Shown: positions 33,956-43,288 of the stretch, piece after piece
How the letters are laid out: each line of letters begins with the position of its first letter
How positions within the stretch are numbered: position 1 is the first letter of the stretch
Assembly: GCA_049975385.1 (NCBI GenBank)
Contig: JBNGDO010000009.1
Span: forward strand, 1-55,446
DNA: 55,446 nucleotides
Direction: 5' to 3'
Origin: DSWT01 sp049975385
GTDB lineage: Bacteria > Chloroflexota > Anaerolineae > B4-G1 > SLSP01
Program-made: the position numbers and the translations under genes
Notes under the pieces: generated by a model
What the model was told of the DNA's origin: nothing
Database searches by the model: none
What the model saw: only the letters and a program-made list of their open reading frames with translations

Positions 33956-36163
33956 ATGGACGAGAGGCCGTTCCCCGTGTTGGTCCCGGGGTTACCGGTA
34001 ACGCCCTCTTCCCCCCTGGCGCGGTACCGTGCGGCGACGCCGGCAGGATTCTCGCGCGCGGCGCTGGCTGATTTCACTGCGCCCGGAGACCTCGTCCTCG
34101 AGTTGGGCATCCACGAGGGCACGTACATCCGCGAGGCACTGGACTTAGGACGGCGCGTTCTGGGGCTCAATGTCAATCCACTGCCCCTGCTCTGGATCGA
34201 CGACGCGCTGCAACCGGCCTCGTTGGCTGAGGTACAGACGGCTTTCACGCGACTCGGCGATCTTCCCAAAGGCGCGCAGCCCTTCAGCGCGCATGCCCGC
34301 GACCTTTATCGCAGTCGCTGCCCCACCTGCAAAGCTGACGGCGTGGCGGAGTGGTTCGCCTGGGATCGTGACGCAAAAAGCCCCTTCGCCAAGCGCGTAC
34401 ACTGCTCCAAGTGCGCCGAACCCCAGGAGGGCAAGGTGGACACGCGTGACCACGCCCTCCTCGAACAGTTCAGCCCTCACTCCGGCCCGGCCTATCACAT
34501 CGCGTTGGGCCGCGCAGCCGCACTTAACGATCCCGTCCGCGAGCGCGCCGCCGAGCTCGTCACGCTCTACACGCCGCGCAACCTGAGTTTGCTGATGGAC
34601 ATTATCCACCGGTTGCCCCAAGCCGCCCCCACCCCGGCTATTGAACGCGCGCTCGCGCTACTCGTCCTAGAAGCCCTGAATTTGGGCAGCAGCCTGGTTC
34701 CCTACAACGAGCCTGTCACCCGCCCGCGCAGTCTACGACCACCGGCGCGTTTTCTCGAAAACAATGTCTGGATGGTGATGGAAAAGGCACTCAAAGGCTA
34801 CAGCACGCACACGACCATCCCATGTGGTGTAGCCATCGACGCGCCGGTCAGCGACACGGCAGTGGAGGCCGCATTGACGGCACTGCAAGAAAGTCAGCCA
34901 GGCACGTATTTGCTTCTATCGCAACCATTGCGTACCGTCGCGCCGGCCATCCCAACGGATTCCATCGCTGCACTGTTACTCCACCCTCAACCACCGGACG
35001 CCACCTTCTGGGCACTCTCGGCGCTTTGGGCTACATGGCTGTGGAAAGACGTTTCACATCCTGCGATGCACACCTTCTTGGGGCGTCGCCGCCTGGAGTG
35101 GGAGTGGTACCGCCGCAGCCTGACGGTAACGCTCAAACGCCTGGAACCTCTGCTCAAACGCGGTGCGCCACTTCTCGTCGTGCTGCCGGAGGATGAACGG
35201 ACAATACTGGCACACATCATCGCGGCCACCGCGCAGGCCAGATTGCGCCTGAACCGTTGGATTGCCTGCCCGCCTTGGGGATACCGGCTGGCATTCCACT
35301 GCAATGGCTCGGTTGCCGCACACACAACAGGGGATCAGCCACTTCTCAAGGTCTTGCAGCGGCGCGGCGAACCGGTACAGAAAGGACTCCTGGAGGCCGT
35401 CCACCTCATCAACGCCGGCAAAGATGCGCCGGAGCATGTGGACACGCTGCCGCTCATGAGCCAAGACCCGGCCTTCACGTTCCTCACGCCGCAGACGATG
35501 TGGATCACCACACCAACGAAAACGGCCAAACCGCTGGCGGACCGCGTTGAAGAAAGTGTGCTACGCCTGCTGCAATCACAGGAGGTATGGACGCACGCTG
35601 CACTGGAAAGCGCTGTCTACGCGCACTATTGTAACGAGCTTTCGCCCGAACCAGCGCTGGTTGCGGCTTGCATTGATGCGTACACAAACGTCGATGCGCA
35701 GAATATGCTACAGTTGCGCGCTGAGGATATGCCGGCGGCGCGCGGCGCCGAGACGCGCCAGATACGCGGGCTGCTGCGCCAATTGGGAGAGCGGCTGCAC
35801 TTCGATGTGAGCCAGGATAAAGCCAGGAACATTGTGTGGGCTGACGCCGGGACACCGGCGTACCTATTCCGCTGCACGACGACGGCAGCATTGGGGCCAC
35901 ATCTACTTGCCGCGCAGCCGCCGACGCCGGCGCGCCGCCACCTGGTGCTCCCCGGAGGACGAGCGGCGCTGGCGGCCCTCAAACTCAAGCGCGATCCACG
36001 TCTGCAACAGGCGGTCGAACGCGACCACTGGGTCTTCATTAAATTCCGTCATCTGCGGCGCATGGCCGCCGAGATCAACCGGCGCTCCGATATCGAAGTC
36101 TACCTGGGACTCGATCCGATTGTCGAACAGGCGCAAGTGCAGATACCTCTACCGTGGCAATGA
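33956..36163 (+). CDS. Degenerate DNA-methylase-like protein with zinc ribbon
   Basis: A 735-residue protein that keeps the layout of a large DNA methylase but not its chemistry. The N-terminal VLELGIHEGTYIREALDLGRR aligns with the SAM-binding region of adenine-specific methylases (DPFxGSGT...EALrLGRR), but DPF and GSG are gone. A zinc ribbon follows: C122-x2-C125 and C150-x2-C153. LYTPRNLSLL fits a conserved downstream segment of that methylase group. Where the catalytic DPPY should be, LLHPQPPD (from about L341) is found, followed by FWALSALWATWLW. GGAG lies nine bases before the ATG. It is probably a non-catalytic paralogue that binds DNA or a partner. The homology is a judgement by eye. 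Confidence 0.6.
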   Translation: MDERPFPVLVPGLPVTPSSPLARYRAATPAGFSRAALADFTAPGDLVLELGIHEGTYIREALDLGRRVLGLNVNPLPLLWIDDALQPASLAEVQTAFTRLGDLPKGAQPFSAHARDLYRSRCPTCKADGVAEWFAWDRDAKSPFAKRVHCSKCAEPQEGKVDTRDHALLEQFSPHSGPAYHIALGRAAALNDPVRERAAELVTLYTPRNLSLLMDIIHRLPQAAPTPAIERALALLVLEALNLGSSLVPYNEPVTRPRSLRPPARFLENNVWMVMEKALKGYSTHTTIPCGVAIDAPVSDTAVEAALTALQESQPGTYLLLSQPLRTVAPAIPTDSIAALLLHPQPPDATFWALSALWATWLWKDVSHPAMHTFLGRRRLEWEWYRRSLTVTLKRLEPLLKRGAPLLVVLPEDERTILAHIIAATAQARLRLNRWIACPPWGYRLAFHCNGSVAAHTTGDQPLLKVLQRRGEPVQKGLLEAVHLINAGKDAPEHVDTLPLMSQDPAFTFLTPQTMWITTPTKTAKPLADRVEESVLRLLQSQEVWTHAALESAVYAHYCNELSPEPALVAACIDAYTNVDAQNMLQLRAEDMPAARGAETRQIRGLLRQLGERLHFDVSQDKARNIVWADAGTPAYLFRCTTTAALGPHLLAAQPPTPARRHLVLPGGRAALAALKLKRDPRLQQAVERDHWVFIKFRHLRRMAAEINRRSDIEVYLGLDPIVEQAQVQIPLPWQ

Positions 36164-36167
36164 GAAA

Positions 36168-36199
36168 GGTAGACGGTAAACAGTAGACGGTAGACGGGT
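36168..36199. repeat. GTAGACGGT-type short tandem repeat
   Basis: Overlapping GTAGACGGTA and CAGTAGACGG units follow the methylase-like stop codon by a few bases. Related to the array at 17812-17840. Confidence 0.6.
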
Positions 36200-36232
36200 G
36201 GAGAGCTAGTCTCCCTGTCGGGGTTAACAAAA

Positions 36233-36259
36233 ACGGCCCTCACGAGACATGAGGGCCGT
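36233..36259 (-). terminator. Intrinsic terminator of the small gene at 36302
   Basis: ACGGCCCTCA (36233-36242) pairs perfectly with TGAGGGCCGT (36250-36259). On the minus strand TTTTTGTT follows, a typical rho-independent terminator. Confidence 0.82.
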
Positions 36260-36301
36260 GATATTAAGCTCGTAGTGGAGCCAAAGTGCACGGCAAATGC
36301 T

Positions 36302-36610
36302 TTAGATTTGGAATCCGCCGCGCGCGGGAATGATCTTTTGCTGGTACCCCTGGATATACCCCAACAGGCGATGCTTTAAATTTAGCCACAATTCAGAAGC
36401 CAGGAAATCCTTGATGATCTGTATATCCTCACTTACAAAGCCCATGCTGATCTGTGGCCATGCGCCGTAGAGTGTGTACCAGGCATCACTCAACTGAAGC
36501 CCCGCATCCTGCAAGATGGTGGGGAACTCCTGCGAGATAAACGCGAAGTACTTTTTTTCGTGTCCAGGCTTGATGTCCCAAGTCATCATCAATTTAACCG
36601 GCGCATTCAT
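36302..36610 (-). CDS. Small unknown protein, possible dimeric alpha/beta-barrel fold
   Basis: A 102-residue protein that I do not recognise by name. It begins with a basic beta-like strand (LMMTWDIKPGHEKKYFAF), then amphipathic helices. The pattern resembles small dimeric alpha/beta-barrel proteins, but no catalytic motif stands out. I chose the ATG at 36610, with GAGG about six bases upstream; an upstream ATG at 36622 would overlap that site. It is preceded and followed by its own hairpins, so it is a separate transcription unit or the end of the DUF11 transcript. Confidence 0.55.
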   Translation of the reverse strand: MNAPVKLMMTWDIKPGHEKKYFAFISQEFPTILQDAGLQLSDAWYTLYGAWPQISMGFVSEDIQIIKDFLASELWLNLKHRLLGYIQGYQQKIIPARGGFQI

Positions 36611-36642
36611 CGTACACCTCATCCAGGGAAAACTGTTGAACG

Positions 36643-36672
36643 TCCCTGGGCCGTGGCCTCACGGCCCAGGGA
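36643..36672 (-). terminator. Hairpin after the DUF11 gene
   Basis: TCCCTGGGCCGTG and CACGGCCCAGGGA form a perfect 13-base stem with a four-base loop, 13 bases past the DUF11 stop. The following T content is modest. Confidence 0.7.
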
Positions 36673-36684
36673 TTATCAACTGTG

Positions 36685-39600
36685 CTACTGATGGTTTCTG
36701 AGCACCAACGGCAAGTAGATGTAGTGATCCTCGTCAGGCGCTCGGATGGTGAAGGTGACCTCGACGAGCACGTCGCCTTCATCCGCATCGTTGCTGAGGA
36801 CACGCAACCACGCGGTGTAGACACCCTCAGCAAGGCCAGTTGGATCGAAGTAGACGTTCACATCCGTGCTTGCGCCGGGCGCGGTCACTTGAGGCCAGAT
36901 CACCGTGTCAGGATCAGGATCGTCACTACCAACCGCGATCCTCAACCAGGTGGCCTCAGTCGGTGTCATTACCTCAGCGTTCCAGAACAGGTTAGCGTCG
37001 CCCTCGTTACTTACCGTCAACGTATCTTCAATCACGGTCGTCGAGCCCTCACTAGCTGACTTAGCAAAGCTTGTGGGTGCCAACACAAGCTCCGGATAGT
37101 AGGCGATCTGATACCAAACTGTCGTAGTATTACTGGAAGTCAGCGGCGCCTCGTCTGTCCTACCCTGAGCCTGATTTAGAATCGAGTCACCAGCGCTCAA
37201 ACCTGTCAAGACACTCACGTTAATGACGATCTGACGGCTTTCACCGTTCGCCAAGTCGCCAAGCTGGCAAGTGACCGTGCCACCGGCAACCTCACCGGTA
37301 TGGACACAGCCTGCAGAGGCAGAGTCGAACGAGGTATAGGTGTCCAGGACATCGGTAATTGCCACATTGTGCAGTAGACCGCCGCCGGTGTTGGCATAGG
37401 TGATGGTATAAGCAACCGTATCATTGACGGCCTGTACCACCTCGGGGACAGCCACTTTCGTCAAGGTGAGTTGGGGATTCAGGATTGTCGTGTTGACCGG
37501 AGCGCCCTGATCTGTCTCAGATGGAAGCAGCTTCTGCCAGGCTGTGGTATTCTCAATCGTGTAGTCCGAGTTTACGGCAGTTTGCCCGCCTGTCCCGGCA
37601 TTGACGGTCGCATAAATGAACACGTCGCCGGTCGTATCGACAGGCACCTCGCCGATCGTCCAGGACACCAGGCCCGCGTCGTGCGTACAGGCAGGATCAC
37701 AACCAGCAAAGGTAAGTTGCGCGGGCAATTGATCTTTGATAATCACATTGTAGGCGGAGTCGGTGCCGTCGTTCTCGTAGGTGAGTGTGTAGGTGATCAA
37801 ATCCCCTGGCGCGACTGGATGGGAAGGAACGGCAACCTTATCCACATGCAGCCATGGCCGCGCGACGCGCGTGACGAGGGGTTCTTGGATAGGGCGAACG
37901 GGGATGTCGTCGGCCGAAGTCACGGTCGAGTTTTCCAGATTCTCGCCCTCAGCGCTCGCATTCACCGATCCCCAGATCAAGAAATGACCACTACCATTTG
38001 CTATCAACGCATCACATGACCAGACTGCATCACCTCCTCCACCACCCGATGGAGGCGTGAAAACCCACGCGGATTGGCATCCACCCTGCAACGCAGAGTA
38101 TCCTTCATAGACAAAGTCAATGGGCAAGGTGTCTGTAATCAGCGCGTTTAACATAGGACTGGGAGACGTATTTGTGTAATAGATCGTATAGGTGAGTGTG
38201 CGCCCGGGGAACGCCGTAATGGGCGTTGCGGACTTGGTGGTGGCAATGCTACTCTGCCACGTGTACTCAACTTCTTCCTGCTCCGTGGTTTGATCGGATG
38301 TCAGATTTACAGTATTCATGTAAGAGATAGAATTTTCCGCGACGGTCATCTGGAGCAAAAGTGTAACGATCTCGCCAACACCCAGCTCCCCCAGAGATTG
38401 GGTTGCGTAGGTCCCGTCGCCAGAAAGGATCCAACCGAAGGATTCATTTTCCTGAGTCCTATACTCCAGATACGGACCCCACGTATCGGTAATCACGCTC
38501 CCTGTAGCTGTATAGGTTCCCTGGTTATGTACGCGAATCTCGTAAGGGAGAACCTGTCCTACTCCAGGCGCAACCTGTGGCCCGGTCTTCTCCAGCACGA
38601 GCACTGGACGATCCAGGACCATCGAGATATCAGCCTGTTTTGCTTCGGCGCCGGGGCTTTCCAGCAGCGCAGACGCCGTCAAAGGTCCAAAAAGATCATA
38701 GGGCAGCGGGGCCTTCACGCGCAAATTCACCGTCAGCGTGTGATTGACGCCCGTATTCGGCACAACATCGTCGAAGACGTTATCTGTGCCAGAACACGGC
38801 GTCAGCGGGGTTGAAGAAACGAACTCAACGTAGGGACCGTAGTCCAGGGTCAGCGCTACCGTTGACGTCACCGCTGAACCGGTATTGCTGTACACCACCG
38901 TGTAGACGATGTCCTCATCAGCGTGAACGTGTTCCGGTCCATACAGCGCCAGATTGAGATTGGCCGCCTGCAAGGCTACCGTCCGGGTGATTGTGTGCAA
39001 CGGAATTTCAGTACTCGACCATGATAGATTGTTCGGAAGTTCGTAGACACCATCAGGAATCAGGTCTACCACCTCCATCGTCAGGTCAATCGTGCCACCC
39101 GAATCGCTGAGATCACCCACGTTCCACACCAACTGCCCGGCAGATTGCTGCGCAGGTGCCGGGACGGCAGCAACAAAACTGGACAGGTCGGTATCGAAGG
39201 TATCGGTCAACACCACATCCTGATAGTTGAACTGTATACTCGTGTCCTCGTAAGACAACGTGTACGTCACCAAGGATCCAGGGCCAACGTTAGTTTGCCA
39301 GGGTGTTTTGTCGACAGCTAACCCCAACACAGACAAACAGCCAACCTCAGGATCGGCGCTACAAGCTGTCGATGGGATCGCCATCGGAATCAGGTTGTAG
39401 TGCCGCTCGCCGGGGACATCGCCTGGCATACTGGTGTAATCGACAGCATAGAAGTTGTTGGCCAGTGGGGCACCTGGGATAGCCGTTTCAAGAATTTCCA
39501 CATAGTATTCGGCAGAATAAGTCGTCCCAGGGAAAACGACGTCCAATTCCCAACACAACAAGTTATCACCGGCCTCCGGTTCCACTAGACGATTCGGAAA

Positions 39601-41352
39601 ACCGCTGCTGTAAGCAATTTCTATCGATGTATTCAGCACCAGACCGGTGGGCAACTGATCGCATAGCTCAACCTCATACGCCGGCGCCCTACCGGTATTG
39701 CGGAACTCGGACTTGAAGCGCACAAATTGACCTACTTCACGATTGTAAGAATCACCATCGGTGCGCGATGTTTTGAAGTAGTTGAGGTTCCCCAGATAGG
39801 GTTGGTAAACGTCCACGCTGGCAGCAACTGCCGCCAGTGAACTTACCGTTATTCCTGTAGGCGGGCGCCAATTCAACACTGCGCTGTTAGGAGAGGCACG
39901 CCAACTCGCAAAGTCAGTGGATGATGTCAAAACCAGATCCCCGTTGTAATCCAGCCCGGTATTGTGGGCCTCATAGATGGCCGTGATGTACCGCGCGCTT
40001 TCGGATACCGGCATACTTTCCATAAACCAGCTCAAGCGTTCTTTCGTTAAACCACTGGCTTCGGCGCCTGCAGTAACCGTGACGTCGGTGACAACGGCTC
40101 CACCCTGGACGGCCAGCGTACCCGAAATATAATGGAACCCAAGAGGAAGATCGTCCATATAGTACGGACTGAGTAAACTGGTGCCAGTTCCCTGAGTAAA
40201 GACGACCGTGTACGTGAGCATCTCACCGATCCGGATATCTGTGCCGGTCGGCAAATTTGAGTGTTTGGAATGAGTTATCCCCGGCAACAGAGGCGTCATC
40301 GTTTCTTCGTCGGTATACACACCTTCGTTTGGCACATCGCCCGCGAACGTTTCATAAACAACCTGCGCTCCGTGGGCAAATTCCGTACCAATGGTAAACG
40401 TTGAGGGTAACGTCGCCGTAATTACAGCCTGCCAGCTAGCGCCGCCCTCCAAACTGACGGGAACATCCCATGCGACATAGGTGATCCCACCAGCCATGCT
40501 GACCGTTCCGGCACCTGCACCGTCGCCGCCGTGCGAGGCATCATACGTTAGCCCTGATCCCAAAGTGGCCGTGAAGACAATGTCGTGAGCCGTAGGGCGC
40601 CCGATGCCATTCGCAGCATTGAAGGTCAAGCGCACCTGCTCACCTCCCGCACCGACACCATCCGCGTCCAGGTATACCGGTGTCGCCGCCATACTGATAT
40701 CTGGAAGAATCGCTCTCACCTGACCGGCAGTATCGTAAGCACCCGTATACTCGACATCTTTTGTTGCACAGCCCGGTGCATCGGCACAATAGCGGATTAT
40801 GCCTTGCACCCTGAGATTCGTAGTTGAAAGCTCAGTCGAGCCGACGTATTGATACTGCGTGCGAACAGCGTGTACAACCATCGTTATTGCATCGGTACCG
40901 GTGATGGTCTCTTGCTCAGGGAAAACGATCAACGCGCCACCAAACCCAACCACATTTCCAGAGCCTTCGAGGGCACGCAGTTGCGTTGTGGTGCCGGTAT
41001 ACATCTCACTCCAGGCCGGGCTGGAACCGATGGGATACAAACCGTCCATCAACACCACACAGGGTGAGGCATCGTAAATCGTCTCATCGGAAATGGTATA
41101 TACCACCGTTACCGTGACAAGCTCGCCAGCCACAGCCTCGTTAATACCATTGTTAGGTTCTACGATTGACGTAACATTACTTTTATCGATGGTGATAGCG
41201 TTAGGCGCCATCGGCGCAGCCAATCCCTGGGCAGTCCCTCCGTGGAAGGACAGCAGGAACAACAGCGCGGCTATCCCGATACAGACCGCGCCAAATCCAT
41301 ACCGCAGACGCTCGCGGTTTGAAACCAAGGACACTTGAACTTCCCTAACCAT
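36685..41352 (-). CDS. Large DUF11-repeat surface protein
   Basis: A 1555-residue exported protein. The N-terminus has a basic stretch and a hydrophobic helix (about residues 20-40), a signal or anchor. The body consists of repeated Ig-like DUF11 domains, each with a KxxxP start, a YTxxYxNxG core and a TDxLP-like turn, as in GDLITYTLTYENDG and DTVAYTITYANTG. I count at least five clear copies, with more degenerate ones. The last domain is another beta-sandwich (WLRVLSNDADEG), and the protein ends IYLPLVLRNHQ, a C-terminal motif also seen in the 53.3 kb protein. It is probably a cell-surface fibre or adhesin. No sortase motif is visible. GAGGAGG precedes the ATG. Confidence 0.85.
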   Translation of the reverse strand: MVREVQVSLVSNRERLRYGFGAVCIGIAALLFLLSFHGGTAQGLAAPMAPNAITIDKSNVTSIVEPNNGINEAVAGELVTVTVVYTISDETIYDASPCVVLMDGLYPIGSSPAWSEMYTGTTTQLRALEGSGNVVGFGGALIVFPEQETITGTDAITMVVHAVRTQYQYVGSTELSTTNLRVQGIIRYCADAPGCATKDVEYTGAYDTAGQVRAILPDISMAATPVYLDADGVGAGGEQVRLTFNAANGIGRPTAHDIVFTATLGSGLTYDASHGGDGAGAGTVSMAGGITYVAWDVPVSLEGGASWQAVITATLPSTFTIGTEFAHGAQVVYETFAGDVPNEGVYTDEETMTPLLPGITHSKHSNLPTGTDIRIGEMLTYTVVFTQGTGTSLLSPYYMDDLPLGFHYISGTLAVQGGAVVTDVTVTAGAEASGLTKERLSWFMESMPVSESARYITAIYEAHNTGLDYNGDLVLTSSTDFASWRASPNSAVLNWRPPTGITVSSLAAVAASVDVYQPYLGNLNYFKTSRTDGDSYNREVGQFVRFKSEFRNTGRAPAYEVELCDQLPTGLVLNTSIEIAYSSGFPNRLVEPEAGDNLLCWELDVVFPGTTYSAEYYVEILETAIPGAPLANNFYAVDYTSMPGDVPGERHYNLIPMAIPSTACSADPEVGCLSVLGLAVDKTPWQTNVGPGSLVTYTLSYEDTSIQFNYQDVVLTDTFDTDLSSFVAAVPAPAQQSAGQLVWNVGDLSDSGGTIDLTMEVVDLIPDGVYELPNNLSWSSTEIPLHTITRTVALQAANLNLALYGPEHVHADEDIVYTVVYSNTGSAVTSTVALTLDYGPYVEFVSSTPLTPCSGTDNVFDDVVPNTGVNHTLTVNLRVKAPLPYDLFGPLTASALLESPGAEAKQADISMVLDRPVLVLEKTGPQVAPGVGQVLPYEIRVHNQGTYTATGSVITDTWGPYLEYRTQENESFGWILSGDGTYATQSLGELGVGEIVTLLLQMTVAENSISYMNTVNLTSDQTTEQEEVEYTWQSSIATTKSATPITAFPGRTLTYTIYYTNTSPSPMLNALITDTLPIDFVYEGYSALQGGCQSAWVFTPPSGGGGGDAVWSCDALIANGSGHFLIWGSVNASAEGENLENSTVTSADDIPVRPIQEPLVTRVARPWLHVDKVAVPSHPVAPGDLITYTLTYENDGTDSAYNVIIKDQLPAQLTFAGCDPACTHDAGLVSWTIGEVPVDTTGDVFIYATVNAGTGGQTAVNSDYTIENTTAWQKLLPSETDQGAPVNTTILNPQLTLTKVAVPEVVQAVNDTVAYTITYANTGGGLLHNVAITDVLDTYTSFDSASAGCVHTGEVAGGTVTCQLGDLANGESRQIVINVSVLTGLSAGDSILNQAQGRTDEAPLTSSNTTTVWYQIAYYPELVLAPTSFAKSASEGSTTVIEDTLTVSNEGDANLFWNAEVMTPTEATWLRIAVGSDDPDPDTVIWPQVTAPGASTDVNVYFDPTGLAEGVYTAWLRVLSNDADEGDVLVEVTFTIRAPDEDHYIYLPLVLRNHQ

Positions 41353-41424
41353 CGCAACCTCCTCTTAAGCTAAGATTGATCTAAGCAACACAAATCAAAC
41401 AATATCTAGCGAGTCTCTAAGAAC

Positions 41425-41483
41425 CTATCAGAAAATTCGCCGTTGACGCACCAAAAACGCTCGCAAGCATAATTTTCGGATAG
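41425..41483. repeat. Inverted-repeat element in the DUF11 leader
   Basis: CTATCAGAAAATT (41425-41437) and AATTTTCGGATAG (41471-41483) are inverted copies with one mismatch, around 33 bases. It lies in the predicted leader RNA of the DUF11 gene. The sequence at 30244-30280 starts in a similar way (CTATTAGAAAAATCGC). Confidence 0.45.
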
Positions 41484-41505
41484 AGTCTAAATCCATCCAA
41501 CCATA

Positions 41506-41535
41506 ATTATACCATAAACATACCATTGAGTACAA
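41506..41535 (-). promoter_or_regulatory. Promoter of the DUF11 gene
   Basis: On the minus strand TTGTAC (41530-41535) and TATAAT (41506-41511) are 18 bases apart. The predicted leader is about 147 bases and contains the inverted repeat at 41425-41483. Confidence 0.6.
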
Positions 41536-41540
41536 TTAGT

Positions 41541-42323
41541 TTACTCTCCCAACTGGTTCATGATCTCCCGAGCCTCATTGGCCCACTGCTCCGGTGGTTG
41601 CGTATCCAGGAACCTCTGCAAAGTTTCTTTTGCTGACGCGGTGTCACCGCTGGCAAAATAAGCCATCCCCAGAGCGAACAGGGCCTCGCGCATCTCCGGA
41701 TTGCCTTGCACAGCCTGTTCCAATAGCTCAATCGCCTCGGTAACTTTGTTTTGGTTCAAGTACAGCGTTCCCAATCCCACGAGGGCCTCAGGTTTTCCCG
41801 GCGCTAACGCCAACACCTGTTCGAACTCAGTCTCAGCTTGCTCTAAATACGTCAGATCAGAATTCGAAATGGCGATCTGCAGATAAGTCGCACCGAGTTG
41901 GTAATGGCTGTCGGGATCGTTAGGATCAGCCTCCAGAGCGGCCTTGAATTCCGCGACGGCTGTTTCCATCTCGCCAGTCTGGTAGGCCAGCACACCCAGG
42001 TTGTGATGGACCGCCGCTGCGCGCTCCGGTTCCAATGTCATCGCCTGTGAGAATGACGCCTTTGCTTTGTCGTATTCACCCAGGTTGAAGTAGGTCAAGC
42101 CGAGTAGAAAATGCGCTTCGGCATTCTCGGAATCGGCAGCAACGAGCTTTTCCAAAGCGTCGCGTGCCGCATCATACTGTCCAGCATCAATCTGTGCCTG
42201 CACATCATCCACATTGACCGTCACCGGTTGCGACTTGGACGACGCCTGCAACACGAAATACAAGCCAACACCCGCCAACACCACAATCAACCCTACAATT
42301 AACAACCGTCCTTTTTTCTGCAT
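41541..42323 (-). CDS. Membrane-anchored TPR protein
   Basis: A 260-residue protein with an N-terminal signal-anchor (about residues 6-26) and about six tetratricopeptide repeats. Typical TPR cores are AHFLLGLTYFNLGEYDKA, VHHNLGVLAYQTGEME, and LVGLGTLYLNQNKVTEA. The repeats should face the outside and bind proteins. GGAGG precedes the ATG, and the gene follows the MBL-fold gene by 32 bases, so the two form an operon. The partner is unknown. Confidence 0.85.
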   Translation of the reverse strand: MQKKGRLLIVGLIVVLAGVGLYFVLQASSKSQPVTVNVDDVQAQIDAGQYDAARDALEKLVAADSENAEAHFLLGLTYFNLGEYDKAKASFSQAMTLEPERAAAVHHNLGVLAYQTGEMETAVAEFKAALEADPNDPDSHYQLGATYLQIAISNSDLTYLEQAETEFEQVLALAPGKPEALVGLGTLYLNQNKVTEAIELLEQAVQGNPEMREALFALGMAYFASGDTASAKETLQRFLDTQPPEQWANEAREIMNQLGE

Positions 42324-42355
42324 ACTCCCTCCTTGGCGAAATCGTTTGAACGTCT

Positions 42356-43012
42356 TTACCCTTGCTGTAGCTCTAAAAGCACCACTCGCGTTTCTTCAGC
42401 GTCACTGTCCCTCGAACTCACTTTCAGACTGGGTTGTGGATCGCTCGACGCGACCCCCATCTCCTTCAAGAAACGGTCGACGGGATTGCGCGTCAACTTG
42501 AGACCAGGTGTCTTGTAGTTCATCGGCACCACAATGTCCGGCTCCACCGAGCTAACAATTTCAGAGGCCATTGCAGGAGTCAAACTGCCAGGAAGGCCCA
42601 CTGGAATGAGCAAGACATTGACCGCTCCCATTGCCTCAACCTGTGTCTGCGTGGGCGTATGCCCCAATTCGCCTAAGTGACACACCACCACACCGTTAAC
42701 ATTCACAGAAAATACAATATTTGGCCCCGCTTCAGCTCCTCGCTTACGATCACGGAACGTGGCTATGCCGGTGATAAACAAACCGCCGATCTCGTACTCG
42801 CCCGGTCCCGCTAGTGTATGCGAAGTGCCGCGCAAGCCCTTCCAACGCGCTTGGCGTGGATCATCCAATAGCTCACTTGAGGTAACAATCTCTGCGCGAC
42901 TGTGGGGTAAAACCAAACCCGCTTCCTCGTCTTTGAACGGATCCATCACCACTGCCGGATACCCGCGCTCAACGATGCGGAAACATCCCAAACCATACCA
43001 TGTCAATTCCAT
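42356..43012 (-). CDS. Degenerate metallo-beta-lactamase-fold protein (UlaG-like)
   Basis: A 218-residue protein with the fold of UlaG-type metallo-beta-lactamases. Shared landmarks are LTWYGLGCFRI, VVMDPF, the glycine-rich GPGEYEIGG, CHLGELGH and the strand VLLIPVG. The metal ligands are mostly gone. The HxHxDH motif is absent: TSSELLDD stands at that position. The late family motif PMHY is PMNY here, so its histidine is lost. The fold is likely intact but hydrolase activity is doubtful. I chose the ATG at 43012, preceded by GGAGG; an ATG at 43042 lies inside that leader. It heads an operon with the TPR gene, from the promoter at 43101-43128. Confidence 0.78.
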   Translation of the reverse strand: MELTWYGLGCFRIVERGYPAVVMDPFKDEEAGLVLPHSRAEIVTSSELLDDPRQARWKGLRGTSHTLAGPGEYEIGGLFITGIATFRDRKRGAEAGPNIVFSVNVNGVVVCHLGELGHTPTQTQVEAMGAVNVLLIPVGLPGSLTPAMASEIVSSVEPDIVVPMNYKTPGLKLTRNPVDRFLKEMGVASSDPQPSLKVSSRDSDAEETRVVLLELQQG

Positions 43013-43100
43013 ATTATTGGCTCCTCCAAGAGAATAGTTCATAGTCTTTAGTCAGTGCGGCAGCGGGCTGCCGTTCTGGGCACGCTCAACCTTACACCTG

Positions 43101-43128
43101 ATTATAATCAAAAGAGTCGAAATACAAA
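43101..43128 (-). promoter_or_regulatory. Promoter of the MBL-TPR operon
   Basis: On the minus strand TTTGTA (43123-43128) and TATAAT (43101-43106) are 16 bases apart. Confidence 0.5.
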
Positions 43129-43242
43129 AGTGGGGCCGTGTATGGCACGCATTTCAGGATGGACGGTTTGCAGCCTTTTCTGCTGACAACGGCGCATCGA
43201 TTGAGTATTCGCCCCGATTCCGCCCCCCCACTTAAGCGGAGT

Positions 43243-43271
43243 TTGTCCCGCTGTATGAGTTATGCTATAAT
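43243..43271 (+). promoter_or_regulatory. Strong promoter of the 43.3 kb small gene
   Basis: TTGTCC (43243-43248) and a perfect TATAAT (43266-43271) are 17 bases apart. The start codon is only about 18 bases past the -10, so the leader is very short. Confidence 0.7.
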
Positions 43272-43288
43272 GAAATCCAGAGGTGCAC

